A DNA stretch of 56,352 nt from contig JAFGSN010000178.1 in the NCBI GenBank assembly GCA_016934575.1, forward strand, positions 1 to 56,352. Reading direction: 5' to 3'. Shown here in pieces: positions 44,990-54,576 of this stretch. Each line of letters begins with the position of its first letter. Positions within the stretch are counted from its first letter, which is position 1. A program made the position numbers and the translations under genes. Origin of the DNA: Vicinamibacteria bacterium. GTDB lineage: Bacteria > Acidobacteriota > Vicinamibacteria > Fen-336. The notes under the pieces are model-generated. The model was given only the letters and a program-made list of their open reading frames with translations, searched no databases and was not told the origin of the DNA.

Positions 44990-45018
44990 ATTATTCCCCA
45001 TTTGTCGTTGAATGTCAC
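44990..45018 (-). promoter_or_regulatory. Putative promoter of the small membrane protein
   Basis: On the minus strand GTGACA (45018-45013) and AATAAT (44995-44990) are separated by 17 bases. Both are close to sigma-70 consensus. The implied leader is about 75 bases. Confidence 0.5.
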
Positions 45019-45131
45019 GATACTGAGTCGGTTCGCTTCCGCCGGTCCGACAAGACAAGCGGAGTCTTTCTCTCGATAATGCTCAGGACCGCCGGAAACG
45101 GTTAATCAACGCCGGACGACAGGGGACCGTG

Positions 45132-46361
45132 ATGCGATTCGCTCCGCGACAACGTTTCGAATGCCGTCAATGCGGCCGGTGCTGCAAGATCGGCTGGGCG
45201 GTTGTTTTGCCTTCCGAAGCCGAAATCCTACGTCAAGAGGGCGCGGGCCGCCTGTTTTCGGATGACGCTGGACGTCACGGCGCCAGGGAAGTCGATCCTT
45301 TCATCCCGATCCGGCGAACCGCGCTTTTCAGGCTCGGTCGCCGATCCGACGGGTCCTGCGGATTCCTCTCTCCAGAAGGGCGCTGCCGTATTCACGCGCA
45401 GATGGGAGCGAAGCTCAAGCCCCTGACCTGCCGCATCTTTCCTTTTCATGTTCATGCCGTGGAGGGAGGGCCAGTCGTCACGTCGAGCTTCAGTTGCCCG
45501 GCGGTCGCGTGGAACTTGGGCATGGCCCTCGCCGAACAGGCCCGCGAGATCAGGCTTCTTGCAGACGAGTGGCGGAGGCTGTTCCCTTCGCCGGAACGAC
45601 CGCTCCTTTTCGAAAAGAACCGGCCGATCGCTCCTCGGACCCTCGATACGCTCATCGAGATCCTGTGCGAAGCCCTCGAACGACAGGGCGAGGGAGACCC
45701 GCGTCCGGCCGTCGCGCGAATGGCGGCCATACTCGACGATCTCGGTCGATCTCGCGTCGCTCGTCTCGCTCCGGACAGATTCGCCGATTATCTCGATATC
45801 ACGGGGCGATACGCCGTCCGCAGCGATCGTCCAGCGCCGATTCGGGCGCCATCGTTCTTGGCTCGTCTGCATGCGCGCGGTTTCTTCTTTACCGTCGCCT
45901 CCGTGCGACTTCGCGGCGCGTGGGGCGACCGCTCCCGCATCGGTCTCGGACTCCCGATGGCGCGACTTCTGACTCACGTTCATGGCCTGGGTCCGCCCGC
46001 CGGCGACGTCGACATGCGCCGTGCGCGCCGCGCCAAGTGGCCGCCGCGGGACAGCGCCATATGGCCGCTTGTTCGGAATTACCTGGAAAACGTTCTGACG
46101 ACTCTTGGCACCGGGCGTTGGCCTGTCATGCGGGAGATCGGCATCCAGTTTTCGGTATTGAATGCGGCGCTTCTGGCGGCGGCGTTGGCCTCCGAGAATG
46201 AAACAATCGACGATGATTCATTTGTCCACGGTCTCAACGAGGCCGCCGACGTCTTCCATGCGGGAACCGGCGTCATTCAGTCGTTGATCGGAATACTGGG
46301 CGGCGGCGGCGCGCTCGACGAATTCGCCGGAAGCGCGACATGGTCGTCTCCGTCCGGCTGA
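45132..46361 (+). CDS. YkgJ-family cysteine cluster protein
   Basis: A protein of about 409 residues whose N-terminal 100 residues have the YkgJ (Fe-S/zinc cluster) cysteine pattern: FECRQCGRCCKIGW, CRIHAQMGAKLKPLTCRIFPF, with further cysteines at GSCGF and SFSCPA. The remaining 300 residues are helical and not recognised. This is much longer than typical 100-230-residue YkgJ proteins, so an extra domain is present. Function of the family is unknown; metal binding is the accepted feature. ATG 45132 has GGGGA at suitable spacing; GTG 45129 is the alternative. A terminator-like hairpin overlaps its stop. Confidence 0.75.
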   Translation: MRFAPRQRFECRQCGRCCKIGWAVVLPSEAEILRQEGAGRLFSDDAGRHGAREVDPFIPIRRTALFRLGRRSDGSCGFLSPEGRCRIHAQMGAKLKPLTCRIFPFHVHAVEGGPVVTSSFSCPAVAWNLGMALAEQAREIRLLADEWRRLFPSPERPLLFEKNRPIAPRTLDTLIEILCEALERQGEGDPRPAVARMAAILDDLGRSRVARLAPDRFADYLDITGRYAVRSDRPAPIRAPSFLARLHARGFFFTVASVRLRGAWGDRSRIGLGLPMARLLTHVHGLGPPAGDVDMRRARRAKWPPRDSAIWPLVRNYLENVLTTLGTGRWPVMREIGIQFSVLNAALLAAALASENETIDDDSFVHGLNEAADVFHAGTGVIQSLIGILGGGGALDEFAGSATWSSPSG

Positions 46362-46377
46362 GGACGAAAGCCGTTTT
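46355..46377 (+). terminator. Putative terminator after the YkgJ-like gene
   Basis: CGGCT (46355-46359) and AGCCG (46369-46373) form a 5-pair stem around a 9-base loop followed by TTTT. It overlaps the stop codon and lies between convergent genes. The stem is short. Confidence 0.4.
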
Positions 46378-46382
46378 AACCG

Positions 46383-47453
46383 CTACGCTTCAGCCTCCGA
46401 ACCGTCCTCATCGAGGGACGTGAGCCGGCGCACGACCTCATCCCAGCAAATGTGGCGCACCGCTTCGAAGCCCCGGCGGCCCAGCTCCCGCGCCAGGTTT
46501 TTGTCCCGAATCAGGCGCGCGGCGTGAAAAGCCACGCTTTCGGGATCGCAAGCCGCGATGAGCCCCGTCTCCTCGTGACGGACGAACTCGAGCGGGCCGC
46601 CGGCGTCCTCGGTGGTCACAACCGGCTTTTGCGAGTGAAACGCTTCGAGCGTCACGAGACCGTAATCCTCGTCGAAAGGCGCATAAAAAACCGCGCCGCA
46701 TCGCGCGTAAAGCCGTTTCAACTCCGCCTCATCGACAAAGCCGAGGAATGCCACGCGATCGGCGACGCCCAGAGCATCCGCCTGGCGTCGTAAATCGCTT
46801 TCGAGCGGACCGCGCCCCACGATGACGACCTTGACCGCCGACGGGAGATGCGCGGCGGCGCGAACGAGAAGGTCGGGACGCTTGAGCCGTTCCAGTCGTC
46901 CCACGGAAAGCACGAAGTCCTCATAAGCCTCGCAACGCCAGGTCTCGGGTTCGAGAAGCGGCAAGCGCAGAATCTCGGGCGTCAGGCCGTTGTGTTTCAG
47001 CATGCGTCCGGCGTTGTTGTTCGATGTCGTGAAGATGCGCCGGCACTCACGCAGAGCGCGAGTGTCGAGCTCGATGAAGTGCCGCCGTAGGTTTTCGCCT
47101 TCCGCCGTGCCGGCAAAACCGTCGACGCCCGCGTCGTGCAGGTCGTAAGCCTGGCGGAATTGATGGAAGAGCCACACGACTTTTCGCGGATGACGCGCGA
47201 CGTATGACGGAAAGCGCGTGGCGATGAGCAAATCGATCGGCTGACCATTGGACTGGGTGAGATCGAGAAACCTCCAGGCCAGCGCCGAATGGAACGCCGC
47301 CTCTCGCGGGCTCCACTGAAAAGGCAGTTGAACGAGATCGACGTCGAAACCGCGGGCGGCAAGGCTCTGTCGTAGCGCCTGGGCGTGCCATTCGGCGCCG
47401 CCCCAAACAAAGGGCACCTGCACGGCGGCGACGACGATACGGCGCGGTCGCAT
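46383..47453 (-). CDS. GT4-family glycosyltransferase, left member of divergent pair
   Basis: A protein of about 356 residues. N-domain text is AVQVPFVWGGAEWHAQAL and HPRKVVWLFHQFRQAYDL; the C-domain has FVLSVGRLERLKRPDLLV and EDYGLVTLEAFHSQKPVV with the EX7E motif, then EDAGGPLEFV. It is a close relative of the divergently transcribed gene at 47644, with the same HPRKVxWLFHQ and GGPLEFV features. ATG 47453 is chosen because AGGAGGTGGC precedes it; the ATG at 47474 lacks this. The donor sugar is unknown. Confidence 0.87.
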   Translation of the reverse strand: MRPRRIVVAAVQVPFVWGGAEWHAQALRQSLAARGFDVDLVQLPFQWSPREAAFHSALAWRFLDLTQSNGQPIDLLIATRFPSYVARHPRKVVWLFHQFRQAYDLHDAGVDGFAGTAEGENLRRHFIELDTRALRECRRIFTTSNNNAGRMLKHNGLTPEILRLPLLEPETWRCEAYEDFVLSVGRLERLKRPDLLVRAAAHLPSAVKVVIVGRGPLESDLRRQADALGVADRVAFLGFVDEAELKRLYARCGAVFYAPFDEDYGLVTLEAFHSQKPVVTTEDAGGPLEFVRHEETGLIAACDPESVAFHAARLIRDKNLARELGRRGFEAVRHICWDEVVRRLTSLDEDGSEAEA

Positions 47454-47643
47454 GCCACCTCCTGAGCGGGCCATGGTGAGCGAGGCCCGGGAACGGCGTT
47501 CCAGATTAGTCCTCCTGGCGCCGATCCGCCAACTGTCCTGCAGTCAGGCGCCGTGTGCGGTTACAATGCATTGCTCATGGACCAGGCCGGCGCGATGACG
47601 CCGCCTGACGGCGAAAGGCTGACCAAGACTCGAACCGCCCATC

Positions 47644-48690
47644 ATGAAGAAAGTCGTCATCTGCACCGCGCAGGCTCCGTTCATCGTCGGCGGGGCGGAG
47701 ATTCTGGTGACGGAGCTGCGCCGGAATCTCGAGCGCCGCGGCTTTACGACGGACGTCGTCGCCGTTCCTTTCAAGTGGTATCCGGTCTCGGAAATCGTGC
47801 GGCAAGCGCTCGCCTGGCGCCTGCTTGACGTCACGGAGAGCAACGGCGTTCCGGTCGATCTCGTGATTCCAACCAAGTATCCCAGCTACCTGATCAATCA
47901 TCCGCGCAAGGTGACATGGCTGTTTCATCAACATCGTGAAGCCTACGATCTCTTCGGCACGCCGTACTGCTCGCTCACCGATTCACCCGAGGATCGACTC
48001 GTTCGCGAAGCGATAAGGACCATGGATACCCGCTCCCTCTCCGAATGCCGGAAAATCTTCACCATCTCCCGCAACGTCGCTGCACGTCTGGAACGTCACA
48101 ACGGCCTCGCGGGCGAGACGCTTTATCCGCCGCCGCAACATCTGGGCCGCTATCGCCACGACGAGTTCGGGGATTACCTCTTCTTCGTTGGACGGCTCGA
48201 TCGCCTGAAGCGTCTGGATCTGGTCGTCGAGGCCTTCCGATCGGTCCGCAGCTCGGCGCGATTGATCATCGCCGGGACTGGTCCGCTTGCCGAGCAACTG
48301 AGTCGCCATATCGAGCGTCAGGGTTTGACGGATCGTGTTCGGCTCCTCGGATTCGTCGACGCCGACGATCTTGTCCGGCTCTACGCCGGCTGTCGCGCCG
48401 CGTATTACGGTCCGATGAACGAGGACTATGGATACGTGACCGTCGAGGCCTTCCTGTCGGGAAAGCCCGTGATCACGACGGACGACTCCGGGGGACCGTT
48501 GGAGTTCGTGACCGACGGAGAGACCGGCCTCGTCACGCCTCCCGATCCCGATCGCATCGCCGCCACGATCGATCGACTGTGGGCGCTTCCCGAGGCCCGC
48601 GTGCGGGAAATGGGAGAAAGCGGACGCCGGCGAGTCGAGGGCATCGGCTGGGACGACGTCGTCGATCGTCTCACGGAGACGCTCCGATGA
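47644..48690 (+). CDS. GT4-family glycosyltransferase, right member of divergent pair
   Basis: A 348-residue paralogue of the leftward gene at 46383. It has TAQAPFIVGGAEILVTEL, HPRKVTWLFHQHREAYDL, FFVGRLDRLKRLDLVV, and EDYGYVTVEAFLSGKPVI followed by DDSGGPLEFV. The similarity through both domains suggests an old duplication. The two starts are about 190 bases apart and could share a control region. Its stop overlaps the ATG of the next glycosyltransferase (ATGA), so these two are coupled. Confidence 0.87.
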   Translation: MKKVVICTAQAPFIVGGAEILVTELRRNLERRGFTTDVVAVPFKWYPVSEIVRQALAWRLLDVTESNGVPVDLVIPTKYPSYLINHPRKVTWLFHQHREAYDLFGTPYCSLTDSPEDRLVREAIRTMDTRSLSECRKIFTISRNVAARLERHNGLAGETLYPPPQHLGRYRHDEFGDYLFFVGRLDRLKRLDLVVEAFRSVRSSARLIIAGTGPLAEQLSRHIERQGLTDRVRLLGFVDADDLVRLYAGCRAAYYGPMNEDYGYVTVEAFLSGKPVITTDDSGGPLEFVTDGETGLVTPPDPDRIAATIDRLWALPEARVREMGESGRRRVEGIGWDDVVDRLTETLR

Positions 48691-50033
48691 GCCGGCCGCT
48701 TCGACTTGCGATCTGGAGCCCGCTGCCGCCGTCCTGCTCCGGCATCGCCGATTACGTCGCCGAGACGCTTCCCGCGCTATCGCGTCATGCACGATTGCGA
48801 ATCGTCGTCGAAGATGCGCAAACCGTGACGCAGGCCCTGCCCGCGGAGACGGAGTTGTGCCTGCCGGAACACGCGACCGAAAACGACATCGACGTCTATC
48901 ACCTTGGCAACTCACCCGCCCATCGATACGTCTATCGCGCAGCTCTCACGCGGCCGGGTGTCGTTTTTCTTCACGAATGGAATCTGCATCATCTCACCTT
49001 GGCGGAGACCGTCGAGCAAGGGAACACGGCGGCGTACTTGCGTGAGATGCGCCGGACGTACGGCGAGCGCGGCTCGTTCTTGGGCCGTCAAATCTCACGC
49101 GCGCTCGGCGGGAGAATGCTGCCCGCGCTCCATCCGCTCTTTTTAAGTCCCCTCTCCTCCGCGCTGGCCGTCGTCGGTCTGACGCATTATGTTTGCGATC
49201 GCGTTCGTCAGGCGTATCCGGATCGCCCGGTTCTACATCTGCCGCATCATCTCGCCGTGCCTTTCACGTCGCCTCCCGGACGGCTTCAGGCGCGGCGCGA
49301 GCTCGGCCTGCCGGAAGACGCGTGGATCGTGACGGCGCCCGGCCTGGCAACCGCGGCCAAGCGGCTGCACGCGGCCCTGCGATCTTTTACCCGCGTTCGT
49401 TCATCGATTGCACGCGCTCTCTTCGTCGTCGCGGGCGCGGAAGCGCCGGACCTGGGACTCGACGAGACGGCGCGCGATCTGGAGCTGGGACCCGCCGTCC
49501 GTCGAACGGGACGCCTGTCACTCGAGGACTTCGTGCGCCATCTTGCCGCCGCCGACGTCGTCCTCGCTCTGCGTTTTCCAAGCTATGGCGAGATCTCCGG
49601 CGCGCTTGTCCGCGCCCTGGGCGTCGGTCGTCCCGCGCTCGTTACGGCGGGAACGCCCGCCGCGTCCGAGTTTCCCGAGGGCGTCGTTCTGCCGGTGACG
49701 CCCGGCGTGCGCGAGGAGACTCATCTTGCCGGGCTACTCTTGCTCCTGGCCGGCGACCCCGCCCTTTGCGAGCGAATCGGACATAGAGCGCGCGCGCACG
49801 TCCTGCGGCGACACGATCTCGCCGCGACCGTGGAACGGCTTGTGCGCTTTCTTGACGAAGTTCGCGCGCGGAAGTCGGCGCTCAGCCGGCAGTTGACAAC
49901 ACGCCACGCCCCGGAAGGCAGCCTGTTCGAGTACCTGAGCGACGAGATTCAGTGGCACATGCACGACCTCGGCCTGTCCGGATTCTCGTTTCACCAGATA
50001 CTCAAGGATATAGCCGGACGGAATGGAAGGTGA
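48687..50033 (+). CDS. GT4-like glycosyltransferase (GEISG subtype)
   Basis: A protein of about 448 residues beginning LRLAIWSPLPPSCSGIADY. The C-domain donor site reads FPSYGEISGALVRALGVGRP. The first Glu of the EX7E motif is kept but the second is Ala, a change I recall from a GT4 subgroup with GETSGxxxRAL. The last 60 residues after the GT fold contain SLFEYLSDEIQWHMHDLG, an extra helical tail. ATG 48687 overlaps the previous stop. The next gene starts only 1 base after this stop, so the three genes from 47644 to 52086 form one unit. Confidence 0.78.
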   Translation: MSRPLRLAIWSPLPPSCSGIADYVAETLPALSRHARLRIVVEDAQTVTQALPAETELCLPEHATENDIDVYHLGNSPAHRYVYRAALTRPGVVFLHEWNLHHLTLAETVEQGNTAAYLREMRRTYGERGSFLGRQISRALGGRMLPALHPLFLSPLSSALAVVGLTHYVCDRVRQAYPDRPVLHLPHHLAVPFTSPPGRLQARRELGLPEDAWIVTAPGLATAAKRLHAALRSFTRVRSSIARALFVVAGAEAPDLGLDETARDLELGPAVRRTGRLSLEDFVRHLAAADVVLALRFPSYGEISGALVRALGVGRPALVTAGTPAASEFPEGVVLPVTPGVREETHLAGLLLLLAGDPALCERIGHRARAHVLRRHDLAATVERLVRFLDEVRARKSALSRQLTTRHAPEGSLFEYLSDEIQWHMHDLGLSGFSFHQILKDIAGRNGR

Positions 50034-50034
50034 C

Positions 50035-52086
50035 ATGAGTGAAGCGTCGATTGAGCCATGGACGCATCGAAACCGGATTCTCGTGGCGGCTGGGGCTCTC
50101 GCTCTCTTGGCGATCCTCGGCCTCCATTTGAATTTGTATGCAGGGCGGCAATCACAGACCTGGGATGAAGGCGACCATATCTACGCCGGCTATCTGTCGT
50201 GGAAAACCGCCGATTTCGGACTGAATCCCGAGCATCCTCCGCTCGTGAAACTGCTCGCGACGGCGCCACTGATCCGCATGCCTCTACGCTTGCCGGAGCT
50301 GCAGAATCGCTACTTCAAGACTGAAGCCTTTCTGGGAGGGAAGGAGTTCGTTTTCAGCAATGACGCCGATCGGATCTTGTCCCGCGCGCGCATGGCGTCG
50401 TCGATCCTGGCGCTGCTTTTGGGACTTCTTGCTTTCCTGGCAGCGCGCGAGATGTTCGGGACCGGCGCGGCTTTCATCGCTCTGACTCTGCTCGCCTTTG
50501 ATCCGAATCTGCTCGCCCACGGCGCCTTTGTCACGACCGACGTCGGTTTATCCTGTTTCATGCTTGCGTCGGTATACGCTTTCTATCGCTACGTGAAGGC
50601 GCCTTCGGTGAAACACCTGGTCGTCACGGGCCTGGCCGCCGGACTCGCGCTCGCCACGAAGCACACCGGCCTTCTCGTGTTGCCCATGCTCGCCTTGCTC
50701 GCCTTGATCGAGATGACGCCGCTCGCCGGCGACGCCGGAAAGAACGTCACGGGAGCGAATCCTGGACGCGCGAAACGGGCGCTGCGTCTGGGCGCGGCGC
50801 TGGCGATCGTCACGCTGACGGCCGTTTTCGTGCTGTGGTCGTTCTACGGCTTTCGTTACGCCGCGCGGCCGGACGGTCTTGAACTGAATCCGCCGTTGAT
50901 CGAGTTCGTGAGGCAACTGCCCAAGCCGGCGTACGCGACGGTCGTCTCCGCTCTCGCCAACTGGCGGGTATTGCCCGAGGCATACCTCCATGGACTCGCC
51001 GACGTCCTGATCATGGACGCTTTCTACACCAGCTACGCTCTCGGCAAGGTATACGCGCACGGCGTATGGTTCTATTTCCCAGTCGCCTTTGCGGTGAAGT
51101 CCACTCTCGTGTTTCTCGTTCTACCGCTTCTGATTTTCGCGGCCTTCGCCGCCGGACGGCTGCGCGGCCGTCGCGAGATCCTGTTTCTGACCGTTCCTCC
51201 AGCGCTCCATCTCATCGTGGCGATGACGTCAAGAATGAACATCGGCGTGCGCCACATTCTTCCGCTCTACGTGTTCATCGCGATTCTCGGCGCGGGAGCG
51301 CTCTCAAGTTTCGTCCGACAAGATCGCCGTTGGCGTTATCCGATCGCCTTTCTGTTGCTGCTCCAGGCGGGCGCGAGCGTGTGCGCATTTCCCGCGTACA
51401 TGGCCTACTCGAATGCGCTCTGGGGCGGACCCCGGCAAACTCACAGGCACTTGACCGACTCGAACAGCGACTGGGCGCAACAACTGAAGTCCCTGAAACG
51501 ATATCTGGACGACCGCGACATCAACGACTGCTGGTTCGCCTACTTCGCGCAAGGAACCGTGGATATGAGCTACTACGGCATCTCGTGCCGCCCCCTGCCG
51601 ACTCCCACGGGCTTCTGGCTGGACGACTGGATCGAGATCCCCGCGACCATTGACGGGACGGTCGTAATCAGCGCGGGTATTCTCTCGGGTTACGAATTCG
51701 GGCCCGGCGTCCTGAACCCCTATGCGCAGTTTCAAACGCTTCGACCTTCGGCCCAGATCGACGGCGGTATCTTTGTCTATGACGGACGCTTCGACGTCTC
51801 CCTTGCCTCGGCGCTCACGCTCGCACGGCGGTCCGGTCAGTTGCTACGCTCAGGACAACTCGACGAGGCGCTATCTCGGGCGCGGAAAGCCGTGGCGCTC
51901 GCGCCGGATGACGCCCGCATGCAGATCGCTCGGGGCGACGCTCTTGCGGCGCTCCATCGTGAAGACGAAGCGCGCGCGGCGTATCGGAAAGCGCTCGATC
52001 TGGCGAAAACGATCGAACCGGAGTTTCAGGCGCGTCACGTGCCCATGCTTGAACGGAGGCTTGACGCGCCGCCGCGCATGCATTGA
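50035..52086 (+). CDS. PMT/GT39-like membrane glycosyltransferase with TPR tail
   Basis: A protein of about 683 residues. About 11 helices cover residues 20-450. The first periplasmic loop has QSQTWDEGDHIYAGYLSWK and NPEHPPLVKLLA, the acidic pair and HPPL signature of the PMT/ArnT-like GT-C group, which use polyprenyl-phosphate sugars. A second loop has HLTDSNSDWAQQLKSLKRYL, seen in bacterial homologues. The last 100 residues contain two TPR-like repeats (ALSRARKAVALAPDDARMQI; EDEARAAYRKALDLA). ATG 50035 with GGAAGG 5 bases upstream is preferred over ATG 50023. It probably adds a sugar to a protein or glycan outside the membrane. Confidence 0.78.
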   Translation: MSEASIEPWTHRNRILVAAGALALLAILGLHLNLYAGRQSQTWDEGDHIYAGYLSWKTADFGLNPEHPPLVKLLATAPLIRMPLRLPELQNRYFKTEAFLGGKEFVFSNDADRILSRARMASSILALLLGLLAFLAAREMFGTGAAFIALTLLAFDPNLLAHGAFVTTDVGLSCFMLASVYAFYRYVKAPSVKHLVVTGLAAGLALATKHTGLLVLPMLALLALIEMTPLAGDAGKNVTGANPGRAKRALRLGAALAIVTLTAVFVLWSFYGFRYAARPDGLELNPPLIEFVRQLPKPAYATVVSALANWRVLPEAYLHGLADVLIMDAFYTSYALGKVYAHGVWFYFPVAFAVKSTLVFLVLPLLIFAAFAAGRLRGRREILFLTVPPALHLIVAMTSRMNIGVRHILPLYVFIAILGAGALSSFVRQDRRWRYPIAFLLLLQAGASVCAFPAYMAYSNALWGGPRQTHRHLTDSNSDWAQQLKSLKRYLDDRDINDCWFAYFAQGTVDMSYYGISCRPLPTPTGFWLDDWIEIPATIDGTVVISAGILSGYEFGPGVLNPYAQFQTLRPSAQIDGGIFVYDGRFDVSLASALTLARRSGQLLRSGQLDEALSRARKAVALAPDDARMQIARGDALAALHREDEARAAYRKALDLAKTIEPEFQARHVPMLERRLDAPPRMH

Positions 52087-52234
52087 CGCGCGCCGCCGCA
52101 TGAGAAAGAAAAAAGCCGAGCCCCGAAGACGCCAGGTCGCAGCGATCATCACCCGACCGAGTGGAATCTCGCTCCCGGCCCGCGGCTTCCGGAGTGATTG
52201 CACGGACACCCTTCTATCCGGGAGAATGAGAGTC

Positions 52235-54517
52235 ATGAAGATCAGAAACCCTCTCTATCGTAGGCTCTTCCTGCTCTTGGCCGCCGCCGGCTGCGCTTCG
52301 CCGTTATTTGGCGGGGCCTTGACCAATCCGGAAACCGAAAAGCGCATCGATTCACTGCTCGAACGCATGACGCTTCAAGAAAAGGTCGGCCAGCTTGTCC
52401 AGTACAGCGACGTCTTCAACACCGGACCGGCGGCCGACAACGACCGGAACCGGCGGCGGAACGAGCGGATTCGAACCGGACAGATCGGCTCGCTGCTCAA
52501 CGTCACGGGCGCCCAGGCCACTCGAGAGACACAGAAGCTGGCGGTCGAGGGCAGCCGTCTGCGAATCCCGCTGATCTTCGGCCTCGACGTGATCCATGGC
52601 TACAAGACGTCATTCCCGATTCCCCTGGCCGAGGCCGCCAGCTTCGACATGGAAACGGTGGCCCTTTCCGCTCGGATTGCCGCCATCGAGGCCGCGGCGG
52701 CCGGAATCCACTGGACGTTCGCGCCAATGGTCGACATCGCGCGCGACGCTCGATGGGGACGGATCATGGAAGGCGCCGGCGAGGATCCCTACCTGGGAGC
52801 GCAAGTGGCTGCAGCTCGCGTGCGGGGCTTCCAGGGAAACGATCTGGCCGCGGTCGATACGATCGCGGCCTGCGCCAAGCATTACGCGGCCTATGGATTC
52901 GCCGAGGGCGGTCGCGACTACAACACCGTGGACGTCTCCGAGCACACTCTCCGGAACGTGGTGCTGCCGCCCTTCAAGGCCGCGTCCGAAGCTGGAGTTG
53001 TCACCTTCATGAACGCGTTCAATGAGATCGGCGGAGTTCCAGCCACGGCAAGCGCGTTCTTGCAGCGGACAATCCTCAAGGGCGAATGGGGTTTCGAGGG
53101 CTTCATCGTCTCGGACTGGAACTCAATCGGCGAGCTTGTTCAACACGGCGTCGCCAAAGACGGACGCGAGGCCGCCCGACTCGCGATCACGGCGGGCAGC
53201 GACATGGACATGGAATCGTCGGTATACGACCGGCACTTGGTGGAACTGGCGGAGTCCGGAGCGGTCGACAAGAGACTAATCGACGACGCGGTGCGGCGGG
53301 TGCTGAGAGTCAAGTTCCGGCTCGGACTCTTTGACGATCCTTATCGCTATTCTAATGACGAGAGAGAGCGACGCGCCCTTGCCGATCCCGCCCACTCCGA
53401 GGCCGCTCGTGAGGTAGCTCGCCAATCGATCGTACTGCTCAGAAACGAAGGCGGATTGCTGCCCCTCGGCAAGACCGGCGGCATCCTCGCCGTGATCGGA
53501 CCGCTGGCCGACGACACGGATACGCCCAAGGGCAACTGGCGGGGACGGGCCGCGACCGATCCGGCCGTATCGCTGCTGGAAGGGATCCGCGCCGCGGTCG
53601 GCTCCGACGTCAAGGTGCGCCATGCCGCGGGCGCCCGGCTGGACGTTATCGACAGAGGATTCTTCCGACAAGTGCGCTTCGACGAAGAGGATCGTTCAGG
53701 TTTCCCCGCCGCGATCGAGGCCGCGCGCGACGCCGATGCAGTGATCCTGGCGATCGGAGAGACCGCCTTTCAGACCGGCGAGGCGCAAAGCCAGGTCGAG
53801 ATCAGCCTCCAACCGATTCATGTCGATCTGCTTCGCGAAGTCCACGCGGTCAACCGGAACGTGGTTCTGGTGCTGATGAACGGGCGTCCACTGGTCATCG
53901 GCGAGATCGCCGAGACCGTTCCCGCGATCGTCGAGGCTTGGCACCTGGGCGCACAGGCGGGTCATGCGATCGCCGACGTCCTTTTCGGCGATTACAATCC
54001 CTCCGGCAAGCTGCCCGTCTCCTTTCCTCGGCATGTCGGTCAGGAGCCTCTCTATTACAACGCCAAGAACACGGGCCGCCCCGGCCCGCAGGAGTCTTTC
54101 TATTCGTACTACACGGACTGTCCCAACACGCCTCTGTATCCCTTCGGATTCGGCCTCAGCTACACGACTTTCGAGTACTCGGATCTGAAATTGAGCCGCC
54201 AGGAGATCGGGCCGGATGACGAGCTGCGCGTCACCGTCACTGTCGCCAACACCGGTCAACGGACCGGCGTCGAGGTGGCGCAGCTCTATATCCGCGACCT
54301 CGTGGGAAGCGTGACGCGTCCGGTCAAGGAGCTCAAGGGCTTCCAGAAGGTCGAGCTTGCGCCCGGAGAAGCGAAGGCGATCGCCTTCACGGTGACCAGC
54401 AAGGATCTTGCCTTTTACACCGCGGCTGGACGCTGGGAGGCGGAGCCAGGCGCCTTCGATGTTTACGTTGGAGGCAATTCAGACGACTTGCAGAAGGCGG
54501 AGTTCACGCTACGTTAG
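52235..54517 (+). CDS. bglX: Glycoside hydrolase family 3 beta-glucosidase, BglX type
   Basis: A protein of about 760 residues, the length of BglX, with an N-terminal secretion signal (LYRRLFLLLAAAGCASPLFGG). It has the GH3 N-domain with ERMTLQEKVGQL, FGLDVIHGYKTSFPIPLA, KHYAAYG and the catalytic nucleophile Asp in FIVSDWNS; the C-domain contains IGETAFQTGEAQSQVE and FPRHVGQEPLYYN; a fibronectin III-like domain closes it. It hydrolyses beta-linked glucosides in the periplasm or outside. ATG 52235 or 52226 is the start: the frame is open far upstream, but only from here does a signal peptide follow. It has its own 148-base upstream gap and a hairpin after it. Confidence 0.94.
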   Translation: MKIRNPLYRRLFLLLAAAGCASPLFGGALTNPETEKRIDSLLERMTLQEKVGQLVQYSDVFNTGPAADNDRNRRRNERIRTGQIGSLLNVTGAQATRETQKLAVEGSRLRIPLIFGLDVIHGYKTSFPIPLAEAASFDMETVALSARIAAIEAAAAGIHWTFAPMVDIARDARWGRIMEGAGEDPYLGAQVAAARVRGFQGNDLAAVDTIAACAKHYAAYGFAEGGRDYNTVDVSEHTLRNVVLPPFKAASEAGVVTFMNAFNEIGGVPATASAFLQRTILKGEWGFEGFIVSDWNSIGELVQHGVAKDGREAARLAITAGSDMDMESSVYDRHLVELAESGAVDKRLIDDAVRRVLRVKFRLGLFDDPYRYSNDERERRALADPAHSEAAREVARQSIVLLRNEGGLLPLGKTGGILAVIGPLADDTDTPKGNWRGRAATDPAVSLLEGIRAAVGSDVKVRHAAGARLDVIDRGFFRQVRFDEEDRSGFPAAIEAARDADAVILAIGETAFQTGEAQSQVEISLQPIHVDLLREVHAVNRNVVLVLMNGRPLVIGEIAETVPAIVEAWHLGAQAGHAIADVLFGDYNPSGKLPVSFPRHVGQEPLYYNAKNTGRPGPQESFYSYYTDCPNTPLYPFGFGLSYTTFEYSDLKLSRQEIGPDDELRVTVTVANTGQRTGVEVAQLYIRDLVGSVTRPVKELKGFQKVELAPGEAKAIAFTVTSKDLAFYTAAGRWEAEPGAFDVYVGGNSDDLQKAEFTLR

Positions 54518-54549
54518 GTTGAGGTCCTATCGCGAAGTGATGACTCCTC

Positions 54550-54576
54550 GACCGTCCGTCCTTGACGGTCTTGATT
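54550..54576 (+). terminator. Putative terminator after bglX
   Basis: GACCGTC (54550-54556) and GACGGTC (54564-54570) form a perfect 7-pair stem with a 7-base loop, followed by TTGATT. The T tract is weak, but the stem and position 30 bases after the stop favour a terminator. Confidence 0.5.

Noticed and set aside
44285-45058. 257-codon leftward frame overlapping the small membrane protein
   Set aside because: It is a different frame of the same region; the 140-residue membrane protein has the ribosome site and coherent helices.
51722-52234. Long N-terminal extension of the beta-glucosidase
   Set aside because: The extension overlaps the 3' end of the PMT-like gene out of frame and would bury the signal peptide.
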